Shown piece after piece: positions 23,948 to 32,882 of a DNA stretch of 64,000 nucleotides; the stretch's first letter is position 1; every line of letters begins with the position of its first letter. The DNA comes from Nanohaloarchaea archaeon SW_7_43_1 (GTDB taxonomy: Archaea; Nanohalarchaeota; Nanosalinia; Nanosalinales; Nanosalinaceae). The stretch lies in NCBI GenBank assembly GCA_003009795.1, contig PXPE01000001.1, positions 446,739-510,738 on the forward strand. Reading direction: 5' to 3'. Under the pieces are notes generated by a model. That model was given only the letters and a program-made list of their open reading frames with translations. It was not told where the DNA came from and made no database searches. A program made the translations under genes and the position numbers.

Positions 23948-24841
23948 ATGCTTGGAAAGTTCAAGGACTCGGTTAAAGAATTCTCTGAAAATGTCAAATC
24001 AACAGTCGCAGAGAAAGAACTTGATGAAGAAACCCTTGATCCACTTCTGGATGAACTTAGACTAAAGCTTCTGCAGAATAATGTTTCTCTCGAGGCTTCG
24101 GAGGCAATTGAGGAAGAACTGAGAAGCCAGCTTCTAGGAGAAAAGGTTAAGAGAGGTTCAACCGAGGAAAAGGTAAATAATGCGGTTAAAGAAACATTGC
24201 TTGAACTTCTAGATGACGGCTTTGATTTTGAAGCAGAACTGAATGATATAGAAGAACAACCACCTGTAGTTTTCATGGTGGGATTCAACGGCTCGGGAAA
24301 GACAACTACCGCTGCTAAGCTAGCTCAAAAACTGGGCAGGAATAGTAGAGAAGTTGTTCTCGGAGCAGGCGATACATTTCGAGCGGCTTCAATTGAACAG
24401 CTGGAGGAACATGGTGATGAACTCGGAGTGGAAGTTGTCTCACATGAGTACGAATCAGATCCGGCAGCAGTAGCATATGACGCAGTCGAGCACGCAGAGA
24501 AGGAAGATAAAACTGCTCTGATAGATACGGCGGGTCGATCCCATTCAGATGAGAACCTTATGGGTGAGCTTGAGAAGATGATCCGGATAAACGATCCTGA
24601 TGTAACTTTTCTCGTTGTTGATGCGCTTTCAGGAAACGATGTTTTAGAGCAGTCGGAGGCATACGAAGGTATGTTCGATGCCGTAATTGTCACCAAAATG
24701 GATATTGACGAGAACGGCGGCGCAATAATATCAATTTCAGAGAGAAGCGGTAAACCAGTTGCCTATATTGGAACGGGACAGGGTTATGAAGATATTGAAG
24801 ACTTTGATAAAGAAAAGTTTGTGGAAGAGATTATTGAGTAG
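23948..24841 (+). CDS. ftsY: Signal recognition particle receptor FtsY
   Basis: A 297-residue SRP GTPase. After a short helical N domain (1-90) the G domain holds GFNGSGKTTTAAKLA, GDTFRAASIEQLE, LIDTAGRSHSDENLM, VTKMDIDENGG and the C-terminal GTGQGYEDIEDF. There is no long acidic A domain, as in other compact archaea. It receives SRP54 (27011-28303) at the membrane. It starts 5 bp after pfdA and is probably co-transcribed. Confidence 0.96.
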   Translation: MLGKFKDSVKEFSENVKSTVAEKELDEETLDPLLDELRLKLLQNNVSLEASEAIEEELRSQLLGEKVKRGSTEEKVNNAVKETLLELLDDGFDFEAELNDIEEQPPVVFMVGFNGSGKTTTAAKLAQKLGRNSREVVLGAGDTFRAASIEQLEEHGDELGVEVVSHEYESDPAAVAYDAVEHAEKEDKTALIDTAGRSHSDENLMGELEKMIRINDPDVTFLVVDALSGNDVLEQSEAYEGMFDAVIVTKMDIDENGGAIISISERSGKPVAYIGTGQGYEDIEDFDKEKFVEEIIE

Positions 24842-24877
24842 AAACCAGTTTTCTTTGGCAAGTTCAAGAAGAATTAG

Positions 24878-25219
24878 TTAACTGTATGCCTTCTGTTCGT
24901 CTAGCCGTTTCTGCATTGATTCTTCCAGTTGCTGTAGCTTGGCTTTTAGAGGTTCGAGATCCTCTTCGAAATCGTCCATTTTTATCTGTTCTTTCCTGCT
25001 GTCTTGCTGAATTCTTTCCTTTCTCATCTTGGACATCAAATGATTGATCTCAGCTACAAACTGTTCATATTCTTTCATCTGTGCTTCAATGTATGATATT
25101 TCCTCGGTGAATTCTTCCCGAAGCTCCTCAGTTACCTCGTCCTTAAGCTCTTCTTTCATCTGTTTCTTTTCTACTCCGAAAGTCTGCCTCACCGTTCTGT
25201 AGAATTTCTCCATTCCCAT
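24878..25219 (-). CDS. Coiled-coil hypothetical protein
   Basis: About 113 residues, almost all charged helix, likely a coiled coil: MGMEKFYRTVRQTFG at the start then long Lys/Glu-rich heptads. The start may be ATG 25219, ATG 25213 or TTG 25222. No family is recognised. It lies between ftsY (convergent) and the DUF429-like gene on the same strand. Confidence 0.65.
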   Translation of the reverse strand: MGMEKFYRTVRQTFGVEKKQMKEELKDEVTEELREEFTEEISYIEAQMKEYEQFVAEINHLMSKMRKERIQQDSRKEQIKMDDFEEDLEPLKAKLQQLEESMQKRLDEQKAYS

Positions 25220-25276
25220 CAAAATCAGCCTGTAATTACTAGTTAATCGTAAAACTCTTTTAAGTCTTGTGTTGTT

Positions 25277-25786
25277 CTAGATGTTCTCCGGTACTACCAC
25301 TCCTGAATGGGTGTACTGGTTCTGTGAGTAGAAACGGGCTGTTATAGCGCCTACAACAGCATCAAACTCACGGGAAGAACCAATATTTGAAGTATCAACT
25401 CCGAGCGACTCAACTGAGTCATCACTGTTTAAACTGAGTTCCCTGGAGCTGATAAATGGGTCGAAACGGATGATTTCCGGAGGATTATCCATATGATGTT
25501 TTATAGATCTCTCTATCGCTCTTGTTGTCTCCACCTTCTTCTTTTCATTATTAGAGGGAGTGAAACTATAGCCTTCCTCTTTCAGTTCTTCCTCATCCTG
25601 TGTTAGATTATCTCCATTTAATTCGGTACCACAGTTAATCGCTAGAATTTCCGGATTTCTATCCACTATCATATCTATCAATTCTTCTGTATTGTTTATC
25701 GAAAATGTTTCTGTACTACTGTCTCCTATGAATGCCAGTGATGACTTGTTCCCCTTTCTTGATGCCAGCATCAGTCCTGCAATCAT
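25277..25786 (-). CDS. DUF429-like predicted nuclease (RNase H fold)
   Basis: A 169-residue protein. The order of short strands, MIAGLMLASRKG, SSLAFIGD, EILAINCG, then TRAIERS and the C-terminal FDAVVGAITARFY, resembles the DUF429 family of predicted RNase-H-fold nucleases. In that family early Asp/Glu and a late Asp (here FDAVVGA) bind metal. Start ATG overlaps the upstream hydrolase stop as ATGA, so the two are coupled. The assignment rests on weak pattern similarity. Confidence 0.55.
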   Translation of the reverse strand: MIAGLMLASRKGNKSSLAFIGDSSTETFSINNTEELIDMIVDRNPEILAINCGTELNGDNLTQDEEELKEEGYSFTPSNNEKKKVETTRAIERSIKHHMDNPPEIIRFDPFISSRELSLNSDDSVESLGVDTSNIGSSREFDAVVGAITARFYSQNQYTHSGVVVPENI

Positions 25787-26586
25787 TTTTTCCTAACTTC
25801 TACAGCGTTCTTTTCATTTTCACCGAACTCTATTAGCGACCGGTTTTCCTCCGCTGATTTCGTTATCTCTTCTTTCCTGATTTTCTCCTCAACTATATCG
25901 AGGAAGTCATTCAATGCCTTGTTGTAGTCTTGTGGTTTCTCGTAGAAGCTGAAAGTACCTGCACGATTTATCATGCTCAATCGAGCATTCAGTTTCCTTG
26001 CCTCCTTTATTTCTGAAAACCTATCCTCCTCAGCGTTTATTATGAGGGAGAGGTTATCGGTCTCCACCATATCTTTATTCATAAATGACTCTATATCACT
26101 GTAATCAGGCACGTCAAGCTCTCTGACAAACTCTTTTAGAACTCTGTAATCAGTGTATCTCGAGAAAAGACTTTTTCTTAACATTTTAGGATTTCTCTTC
26201 GCCATCGCCCAGAAACCCCTGTAAACAGCTTTTGGAGGTAAATTATTTGATCCAAAACCTGTCATGATTGTGGTCTGAACAGATTCATGTCCGCTCAGAG
26301 AGCTTATAACAGAGTTTCCGACCGGATTTGATACGAGGACGGCGTTCTGTATACTTTCCTGTTCTAGCACTGCTTCCAGACCTTTTCTTTCTCCTACAAA
26401 ATCTCTGTAGCTCTCTGTGGGCTGAAATGCAATAGTTCTGTACTTCTTGGAGAAATAACGCAGCTGGTTCTCCCATAGACCTGAGTTAAAGCCTCCTGGA
26501 GCAAATATCAGCTGTATATTTGAATCCATCTCTGCCTCTGCGTACTGGATGTTCTCTCCGTTAATTCTCCTCAGTGAGAAATCCAT
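25783..26586 (-). CDS. Alpha/beta-hydrolase-fold protein, nucleophile apparently lost
   Basis: A 267-residue protein with hydrolase-like order: IQLIFAPGGFNSGLWENQL near residues 28-46 (oxyanion region after strand 3), then AVLVSNPVGNSVISSL where the nucleophile elbow should be. In the family this elbow is G-x-S-x-G; here it reads S-N-P-V-G, with Pro at the nucleophile position. A late region SLIINAEEDRFSE fits the acid strand. It may be a non-catalytic relative or use another residue. It is coupled by ATGA to the DUF429-like gene. Confidence 0.7.
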   Translation of the reverse strand: MDFSLRRINGENIQYAEAEMDSNIQLIFAPGGFNSGLWENQLRYFSKKYRTIAFQPTESYRDFVGERKGLEAVLEQESIQNAVLVSNPVGNSVISSLSGHESVQTTIMTGFGSNNLPPKAVYRGFWAMAKRNPKMLRKSLFSRYTDYRVLKEFVRELDVPDYSDIESFMNKDMVETDNLSLIINAEEDRFSEIKEARKLNARLSMINRAGTFSFYEKPQDYNKALNDFLDIVEEKIRKEEITKSAEENRSLIEFGENEKNAVEVRKK

Positions 26587-26641
26587 GTAATCATGATTGG
26601 GGCATCAAACTCTTATATCAATTTAATGAGAACTCTGGACT

Positions 26642-26974
26642 ATGGATACAAGACTGGTAGCACTAGGGCTTGTGGGAGCGGTAGCAGGTATTGCAGCTTT
26701 CCAGGTCTACGAGACAGCGGGGATACTATCAGCTGTAACAGTACTGATTTTCTGTACTTGGGTCCTTTTCAAACTTAGAAGTCCTTTAGGAGTCTGGAAC
26801 TCGGTTTCAACGCTTTTAAATCCGTTCATCAGCTTCTTCAACATATATCTGATATCATTTACATATCTCTCGCTTCAAGGACACCGGTTTGCGTACTCGG
26901 CTTACAGATCGCTGGGATTTGCGCTTCTTGGAACAGCGCTTTCAATGCTGATTTACAAGTACTGGAACATCTAG
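26642..26974 (+). CDS. Small membrane protein (110 aa)
   Basis: A 110-residue protein with three or four hydrophobic segments (about residues 5-22, 27-45, 55-80, 90-106). No domain is recognised. Its ATG lies about 28 bp after CTTATATC, a possible TATA box (26610-26617). It is upstream of srp54 on the same strand, separated by 36 bp, so the two may share a transcript. Confidence 0.7.
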   Translation: MDTRLVALGLVGAVAGIAAFQVYETAGILSAVTVLIFCTWVLFKLRSPLGVWNSVSTLLNPFISFFNIYLISFTYLSLQGHRFAYSAYRSLGFALLGTALSMLIYKYWNI

Positions 26975-27010
26975 GTAAACCATTTATGCCTTAGCCCAGA
27001 ATGGTAGAAC

Positions 27011-28303
27011 ATGTTTGACAAAATCAAAGAATCGGTTCAGAAGTTCTCTTCAAAGAGTGTAGCGGATGAAGAAGCAGTAAATCAGCTGGTAAAAGATATA
27101 CAGAGAGACCTCATCAGGGCGGATGTGGATGTATCTCTCGTATCCGAACTGAGTGACGAGATAAGGGAGGAGGCGCTGAGAGAAGACTTACCGAAAGGAT
27201 TAAGCCGCAAAGAGCATGTTCTGGAGATAGTTTACAACAAGCTGGAAGAACTGCTCGGAGAAGAGGCAGAAGTAGAGATAGAACCGAAAACCATTCTTTT
27301 ATGCGGTCTATACGGTGCAGGTAAGACAACGACCGCAGGTAAGATAGCCGATTTCTATAGGAAAAGAGAGCTTAAACCTGGGCTTGTATGCGCTGACACG
27401 GATCGCCCTGCCGCGTACGACCAGCTAAAGCAGATAGCCGAAGATATTGGTGCGGAGTTCTATGGGGAGAAACATGCTGAAGATCCTTTAGAAGTGGTTA
27501 GAAACGGTAGAGAAGAGCTCAATGTCGATGTACTTGTAGTTGATTCGGCTGGTCGAAACTCGCTTAACGAGAATTTAAGAAAAGAGCTATCAGAGATTGA
27601 TGAGGTGCTGGAGCCTGAGGACAAGTATCTTGTGATGCCTGCGGATATAGGTCAGAGCGCTCGCGATCAGGCAGAAAGTTTCAACGAAGCGGTCGGTATA
27701 AACGGAGTTGTAGTAACAAAAATGGATTCCTCTGCTAAAGGTGGTGGTGCATTGGTTGCCTGCCAGAGATCAGGAGCCTCAGTCAATTTTATTGGAACTG
27801 GTGAGCAGATGGATGATCTTAAGGTCTATGATCCGGTCGACTTTGTCTCGGACATGTTGGGGCAGCCAGATCTTGGATCACTTCTTGAGAAGATAGAAGA
27901 AATGGATACAGATCCAGAGGATATCTTGGAGGGAGAGTTCACCCTGAAAGACTTCCAAGACCAGATGGAGTCTGTAACCGGTTCAGGTATGATGGAGGAG
28001 ATGATGCAGCAGCTACCTATCGGCGGAAACCAGATACCGGATAATATAAGCAACCTGACCGAGGGTAAGATCGGAAGCTACTCGGTTATAATGGATTCGA
28101 TGACTAATGAGGAGATGAAAGATCCTTCTATTATCAGCAAGTCTAGATCGGAGAGAATAGCGGAAGGTTCTGGAACCACGAGAGGAGAGGTTAGAGAGCT
28201 AATCAAGCATTACCGACAGACCAAGAACATGGTTGATAAGTTCGATAAGGGATCGATGAAGAGAGGAAATATGCAAGATATGTTTCAGAAGCTGGGGATG
28301 TGA
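27011..28303 (+). CDS. srp54: Signal recognition particle protein SRP54
   Basis: A 430-residue GTPase that binds signal peptides and 7S RNA. The N domain (1-90) leads into the G domain with GLYGAGKTTTAGKIADF, ADTDRPAAYDQLKQ, VVDSAGRNSLNEN, TKMDSSAKGGGAL and GTGEQMDDL, then the Met-rich M domain (about 305-430). The normal RNA-binding SxSRxxRIAxGSG motif is present as SKSRSERIAEGSG. No 7S RNA gene is visible in the window. Its 3' end overlaps the next minus-strand ORF by 19 bp. Confidence 0.97.
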   Translation: MFDKIKESVQKFSSKSVADEEAVNQLVKDIQRDLIRADVDVSLVSELSDEIREEALREDLPKGLSRKEHVLEIVYNKLEELLGEEAEVEIEPKTILLCGLYGAGKTTTAGKIADFYRKRELKPGLVCADTDRPAAYDQLKQIAEDIGAEFYGEKHAEDPLEVVRNGREELNVDVLVVDSAGRNSLNENLRKELSEIDEVLEPEDKYLVMPADIGQSARDQAESFNEAVGINGVVVTKMDSSAKGGGALVACQRSGASVNFIGTGEQMDDLKVYDPVDFVSDMLGQPDLGSLLEKIEEMDTDPEDILEGEFTLKDFQDQMESVTGSGMMEEMMQQLPIGGNQIPDNISNLTEGKIGSYSVIMDSMTNEEMKDPSIISKSRSERIAEGSGTTRGEVRELIKHYRQTKNMVDKFDKGSMKRGNMQDMFQKLGM

Positions 28304-28593
28304 ATATCAATATTGCTCTTGTTCGCATTGAGGTCTTCAAACTCTTCTTGGCTGTAGAACTTTTGGTTACCCAGTTTTTTCTCCATCAATTCCTCTTTTT
28401 CAAGAAACTCTTTCTCAACTTCTTCATCTACTTTTGAAAGCTTATTGTGGGCGATATCGGAGGAAATCCTTATGTTTTCAAGGACTGCAATCCATTTGCT
28501 TGGTATCGAGAATTCTGCCTTGGATACTACACGGGTTAGCCCAAGTAAGGCTAATAGAGACTTTCTATACGCTTTTTCTGCAGTCTTTTTCAT
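28285..28593 (-). CDS. Hypothetical helical protein (102 aa)
   Basis: A 102-residue Lys/Glu-rich helical protein. MKKTAEKAYRKSLLALLGL could be a mildly amphipathic N-terminus. It overlaps the 3' end of srp54 by 19 bp in convergent orientation. No family is recognised. Composition is like other proteins here, so it is probably real, but evidence is limited. Confidence 0.5.
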   Translation of the reverse strand: MKKTAEKAYRKSLLALLGLTRVVSKAEFSIPSKWIAVLENIRISSDIAHNKLSKVDEEVEKEFLEKEELMEKKLGNQKFYSQEEFEDLNANKSNIDIHIPSF

Positions 28594-28713
28594 CCTTTAT
28601 TGTGTATAATGTCACTCCTCATACTAATCCGTAGCCCCCGTATCTGTAAGTGTTAAGCGGCGCCATATAAAGATTGTCGGAATGTTTTAATCCTCAACTT
28701 ACAATGGTGGTGT

Positions 28714-29277
28714 ATGATAGCAGTAATCTCTGATTCACATGTTCCAAACCGGGCACCTGAAATACCGAAAAAGATAATCGAGAAAATTGAGGAAGCTGAA
28801 CTAGTGATTCACTGTGGAGATCTTGCGACTGAAAAAGTATATCAGGAACTGGAACAGTTCAATGAAAATCTAATCTTGGTCAAGGGTAACTGTGATTTCT
28901 TCGACCTTCCTAGCTCCGAGACCTTTGATAGAAAAGGCATAATATTTGGAGTATATCACGGTACAGGTATTACGCCTAGAGGGGACCATGAAACACTTCT
29001 CGACATAGCCAGAAACAAGCTAGAAGCAGACATACTCCTTCACGGTCATACCCACCAGGAGGAAATCCTCCGAGAAGATGATGCCCTGCTACTGAATCCA
29101 GGTTCATGCACCGGAGTAGGCGGAGGCTCGGCACGCCCCTCCAAACCGACCATGATAGAGATTGGGATAGAGGATGAGCTCGAGATAAAACTTCTAAAAC
29201 TGGAAGAGGAAGAGATGAAGGTCGAGAGAAAGGAAAGCTATCCGTTGCAGGAGTTTAAAAATCCGAAGAGAGAGTGA
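28714..29277 (+). CDS. YfcE/MJ0936-type metallophosphoesterase
   Basis: A 187-residue calcineurin-fold phosphodiesterase. Metal-binding motifs are in the usual order: SDSHVPNR, HCGDLA, KGNCDF, GHTHQEE and LNPGSC. The family hydrolyses phosphodiesters such as cAMP-like or artificial substrates; the physiological target is unknown. Length fits the MJ0936 subgroup. It has an Asp/Glu-rich C-terminal extension of about 30 residues. Confidence 0.93.
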   Translation: MIAVISDSHVPNRAPEIPKKIIEKIEEAELVIHCGDLATEKVYQELEQFNENLILVKGNCDFFDLPSSETFDRKGIIFGVYHGTGITPRGDHETLLDIARNKLEADILLHGHTHQEEILREDDALLLNPGSCTGVGGGSARPSKPTMIEIGIEDELEIKLLKLEEEEMKVERKESYPLQEFKNPKRE

Positions 29278-29410
29278 TTGTTTGTAAAATTCATTAAGCT
29301 GAATTCCAGGATGATGTATCCCTTTTGTCTCTGTGGAAAATAGAAAGCAGGGCTTTTCAGGTCACAGCTATTTGACAGCTTCAAGAAATCCCTTCTAAAA
29401 TAGCTTTCAC

Positions 29411-29419
29411 TATATAAAA
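29411..29419 (+). promoter_or_regulatory. TATA box of pus10
   Basis: TATATAAAA lies 23-31 bp before ATG at 29442, predicting a leaderless pus10 transcript. Confidence 0.65.
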
Positions 29420-29441
29420 ATAGGACTGAAGTCTTTGCTGT

Positions 29442-30674
29442 ATGTACACGGTTCAGGAAAAACGGGACTTACTTCTCGAAGAAGATCTATGTGATCACTG
29501 TCTGGGAAGACAGTTCGCTAAACTTGGGCATGGACTGGAAAACTATGAGAGAGGTGCAATAATTCGGGAAAAAGATGAGGTCAACGAGAACTCTTTCTCA
29601 AGAGATAATATTCCGGAAGGAGCTGAACTTGGAGGCTCGTGTCATGTCTGCCAAGAAGTTTTTGAGAAGATGGATCACTGGGTTGAACTGGTTGAAGACT
29701 CATTTGAGAGATATGAACTGGACACTTTTCTAATCGGTATAAGACCTCCAAGCGATGTTCTGAAAGCAGAGGAGGAACTATGGGAGGAGTACGGCCTTGA
29801 ATGGGTTGAACCTATCAAGACCGAGCTATCCCGGTTGATAGGGAAAAGGCTTGAGGAAGAACTGAGGATAGAGGTTGATTTCAAACGGCCCGATATTAAT
29901 GCGATAATCGAAATGGAGGAATCAAAAGACCGTGTGGAAATGCAGGTCAACTCTCTACTGATCTACGGTCAGTACAACAAATACTCCCGAGAAATTCCGC
30001 AGACAGAATGGCACTGCCGCAATTGCAGGGGTGACGGATGTGATGAATGTGACTGGACCGGCAAACAGTATCCTACTTCTGTGCAGGAGGAAATACAGGA
30101 TCCCTTCATGAGAGAGACAAAAGGTATAGAGGCAAAGTTTCATGGAGGAGGCCGAGAAGATGTGAATGCTCGATGTCTTGGGAAGCGGGAGTTTGTACTT
30201 GAAATAATTGAGCCTCTTAACCGTCACCTTGATCTAGATGAGCTCCAAGAAGGGGTTAATGATTCCACGGATAAGATTGAGGTTTTTGAACTTCAGTTCA
30301 CTCATAAAGACAAAGCAGCTGATATCAAGCAGAAACATGCCGACAAGGAGTATAAAGCATTTATTGAAACTGAGGAAGAGATATCAGAGGAGGACATACA
30401 AAATATATCAGAAGTTGTTGGAGAGATAAAACAGGATACTCCGGAAAGAGTCGAGCACAGAAGAGCGGATAAGACCCGTGAAAGAGAGGTGTATGAGGCC
30501 AGTTGGGAGAGAACCGGTAACAAAGAGTTCGAGTTAACAGTCAAGGCAGAAGCTGGAACATATATCAAGGAACTTATTCACGGAGATGAGGGCAGAACGC
30601 AGCCTAATATCTCAGATTTGATAGGAACTCCGGCCGAATGTGTGCAGCTGGATGTCACATGGATAGAAAAATAA
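29442..30674 (+). CDS. pus10: tRNA pseudouridine synthase Pus10
   Basis: A 410-residue enzyme that makes pseudouridine at 54 and/or 55 of tRNA in archaea. The N-terminal part has two Cys pairs, CDHCLGRQF and CHVCQEVF, a THUMP-like region, and a further Cys cluster CRNCRGDGCDEC. The catalytic region carries KGIEAKFHGGGREDVNARCLG with the Asp in GREDVN. The C-terminus has KAEAGTYIKELIHGDEGRTQPN. It is followed by the eL21 operon. Confidence 0.96.
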   Translation: MYTVQEKRDLLLEEDLCDHCLGRQFAKLGHGLENYERGAIIREKDEVNENSFSRDNIPEGAELGGSCHVCQEVFEKMDHWVELVEDSFERYELDTFLIGIRPPSDVLKAEEELWEEYGLEWVEPIKTELSRLIGKRLEEELRIEVDFKRPDINAIIEMEESKDRVEMQVNSLLIYGQYNKYSREIPQTEWHCRNCRGDGCDECDWTGKQYPTSVQEEIQDPFMRETKGIEAKFHGGGREDVNARCLGKREFVLEIIEPLNRHLDLDELQEGVNDSTDKIEVFELQFTHKDKAADIKQKHADKEYKAFIETEEEISEEDIQNISEVVGEIKQDTPERVEHRRADKTREREVYEASWERTGNKEFELTVKAEAGTYIKELIHGDEGRTQPNISDLIGTPAECVQLDVTWIEK

Positions 30675-30690
30675 CCGTTCACTGAACTAC

Positions 30691-30698
30691 TTTAAAAA
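30691..30698 (+). promoter_or_regulatory. TATA box of the eL21/rpoF operon
   Basis: TTTAAAAA at about 97 bp before the eL21 GTG predicts a leader of about 70 nt that would contain a 16-codon ORF (30737-30787) and an AGGTGA Shine-Dalgarno sequence. Confidence 0.5.
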
Positions 30699-30794
30699 GA
30701 TTTAGCGTAGCATACCTTTTCATAGGTGAACACTTAATGAACAAAAATCAAGGATTTTCAGTACAAGCAGAAAATAACCGCAGGTGACTTTCAA

Positions 30795-31085
30795 GTGGCA
30801 CAGAAATCCAGTGGATCACAGCAGGGAGCGAGGAAAAAGCTCTCCAAAGACGGAAGAAAGAAACCAACGGTGAATGATCACTTTAAGGAGTTTGAAGAGG
30901 AAGAGAAAGCACTTCTCAAGATCAATCCATCAGTTCAGGAAGGAAGAGTTCATACCCGTTACCATGGGAGAACAGTTGAAGTAACAGGGGAGAAAGGAGA
31001 TTCCTATGAGGTAAAGTTCGAGGATCAGGGAAAAGAAAAAACTCTGTATATCAAACCAATCCATCTGGAGAAAATTGAGGGATAA
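30795..31085 (+). CDS. rpl21e: Ribosomal protein eL21
   Basis: A 96-residue large-subunit protein starting with GTG at 30795, with AGGTGA 8 nt upstream. The N-terminal SSGSQQGARKKLSKDGRKK is the family's basic tail, followed by INPSVQEGRVHTRYHGRTVEVTGEKGDSYEV. The operon order eL21, rpoF, DUF655, ksgA is the standard archaeal one. Confidence 0.95.
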   Translation: MAQKSSGSQQGARKKLSKDGRKKPTVNDHFKEFEEEEKALLKINPSVQEGRVHTRYHGRTVEVTGEKGDSYEVKFEDQGKEKTLYIKPIHLEKIEG

Positions 31086-31087
31086 GC

Positions 31088-31420
31088 ATGGAAGTAAAAG
31101 ATGAAGAATACATCTACCCGGCAGAGGCGCTGGAAGCACTTGAAAACAAAGATGAAGAAGAACTTGTCCATGAACAGAAAATCGCACTGGAAAATCTTAC
31201 ACGTCACACAAAAGTGAAAGACCTTGAAACACTTCAAGAGCTTAACGAAGAGCTTTCTGAAATTGAATCACTTAAGCAGAAACATGTCTACAAACTGCTG
31301 GAAGTCGTTCCACAGCACGAATCAACAGTTAGAGCCGTATTCTCAAAGGAGAGAGTAAAACTGGAAGACTCCGAAATAGAGGATATTCTGGATATCTGTC
31401 ATTCAGTTGAGACAGAATAA
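31088..31420 (+). CDS. rpoF: RNA polymerase subunit Rpo4/RpoF
   Basis: A 110-residue subunit that pairs with Rpo7 in the polymerase stalk. It is recognised from context (eL21 and DUF655 neighbours), length and the helical sequence with PAEALEALE at the start and ESTVRAVFSKERVKLEDSEIEDILDI at the end. Its ATG is 2 bp after the eL21 stop. Confidence 0.9.
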   Translation: MEVKDEEYIYPAEALEALENKDEEELVHEQKIALENLTRHTKVKDLETLQELNEELSEIESLKQKHVYKLLEVVPQHESTVRAVFSKERVKLEDSEIEDILDICHSVETE

Positions 31421-31477
31421 CGGCGGTAAGCTTTTAACTTACAACTTCTCTTTTGTTTCATACCTAGAAGAGAAAAA

Positions 31478-32014
31478 ATGAGCGGAAAAGATGAACACAT
31501 AAAGGTCCTGGACTTCCTTGAACACGGAAGATCGGGCGAAAAAGACGAGCCCATAGCGCAGGGATTAGGAACAGAGAATTTCAACCTTCTAGAAGTTGTG
31601 ATGCGTGAGGATGAAAGACCGAAAGGAGGAGAAGAAATCTACATTGGTGAAGGAGAAAGAGAAAAGGTAAAGTACATCAAGACCAAGCTAGAATATGATG
31701 ACCTGACCGGAAGCGCAAGAAGCGAGATGAAGTACGTGCTCAACGCCCTGGTAAACGAGCAGGAAGACGAATTCGTTGAGTTCTTCAACGAGGCAACACC
31801 TGTGACACCTAGAAGACACGCATTTGAACTTCTACCAGGAATCGGAAGCAAACATATGCAGAGGCTTCTGGACGAAAGAGAGAAAGGCGACTTCGAGAGC
31901 TTTGAGGATATCAAGGATAGGGTCTCCAGCCTTCCGGAACCAAAAAAAGTGGTCAAAGATAGAATTATAGAGGAGCTGAAGGGCGACGTCAAGACAAACC
32001 TCTTCATCTCCTGA
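31478..32014 (+). CDS. DUF655 RNA-binding protein
   Basis: A 178-residue member of the archaeal DUF655 (COG1491) family, always between rpoF and ksgA. The N-terminal OB-like part (HIKVLDFLEHGRSG) is followed by a helix-hairpin-helix region with FELLPGIGSKHMQRLLDER. The HhH motif binds nucleic acid. The precise role is not known; the position suggests rRNA processing or transcription. Confidence 0.93.
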   Translation: MSGKDEHIKVLDFLEHGRSGEKDEPIAQGLGTENFNLLEVVMREDERPKGGEEIYIGEGEREKVKYIKTKLEYDDLTGSARSEMKYVLNALVNEQEDEFVEFFNEATPVTPRRHAFELLPGIGSKHMQRLLDEREKGDFESFEDIKDRVSSLPEPKKVVKDRIIEELKGDVKTNLFIS

Positions 32015-32039
32015 AAAATAATTTTTCTCAGCTGAAATA

Positions 32040-32834
32040 ATGGATACAGAAAAAACACTCAGAGAGCTTGGAATAAAGCCGGTTAAAGGCCAGAACTTTC
32101 TGATCTCCGAAATAATAGTTGAGGCACTTGTCGAAGCCGGAGAGGTAGAGGATAAGCAAGTACTGGAAATAGGCGCCGGGACAGGCGCAATAACATCGAA
32201 GCTCTCCAAGAAGGCAGAGAAAGTCTATGCGGTCGAGAACAACTCGGTGCTCGCAAACCATCTAAAAGAGGAGTTCGTTAGTCTGAATCTGGAGGTCGTT
32301 GAAGAAGATATTCTTGAATACGACTTCGAGAATATTGACCGCTGTGTCGCAAACATCCCATTCCATCTCTCTTCAGAAATTATCGAGGAACTAGGCCAGA
32401 AACAGGTGCAGAGCGCACTTATAATACAGGAAGATCTGGCGGATAGAATAGTTGCGGAGCCAGGGGAACCAGATTACGGAAGATTCACAGTTCTCGTCAA
32501 CTACTACTTTATCCCGGTTAAACTGAGAAAAGTTCCGGCATCGAGCTTCAAACCTGCGCCCGATGTAAATGCTGCGATAATCAAACTGTATCCAAACAGG
32601 GACAGGCATGGAGTGGAGAACGAGGATTTCTTCTTCAAGATTGTCAGAGCTTTATTCACACACAAAGGGAAGAAGACAAGGAATGCGTTTGTCGACGCCC
32701 GGCATATTCTGGATATCACCAAAGATGAGGCGAAGAATCTCAGAGATGAACTACCTAACTCTGAGAAAAGAGTGAACAATCTGAAGATCATAGAGCTGAA
32801 GGAGATCGCCGATTTTCTTCAGGATAGAATCTAA
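32040..32834 (+). CDS. ksgA: rRNA adenine dimethyltransferase KsgA/Dim1
   Basis: A 264-residue SAM enzyme that dimethylates two adenines near the 3' end of 16S rRNA. Motifs are GQNFLISEIIVEALVEA, EIGAGTGAITSKLSKKA and NIPFHLSSEII. The last corresponds to the usual NLPY, with Phe replacing Tyr, which still fits the (D/N)(I/P)P(Y/F) class. It is 25 bp after DUF655. Confidence 0.95.
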   Translation: MDTEKTLRELGIKPVKGQNFLISEIIVEALVEAGEVEDKQVLEIGAGTGAITSKLSKKAEKVYAVENNSVLANHLKEEFVSLNLEVVEEDILEYDFENIDRCVANIPFHLSSEIIEELGQKQVQSALIIQEDLADRIVAEPGEPDYGRFTVLVNYYFIPVKLRKVPASSFKPAPDVNAAIIKLYPNRDRHGVENEDFFFKIVRALFTHKGKKTRNAFVDARHILDITKDEAKNLRDELPNSEKRVNNLKIIELKEIADFLQDRI

Positions 32835-32851
32835 GGATTGATCAACCATTT

Positions 32852-32860
32852 CATATTTAT
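32852..32860 (+). promoter_or_regulatory. TATA box of pyrG
   Basis: CATATTTAT lies 23-31 bp before ATG at 32883, the leaderless spacing seen at other genes here. Confidence 0.45.
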
Positions 32861-32882
32861 TTCCAGTTGATCGAAATATGTT

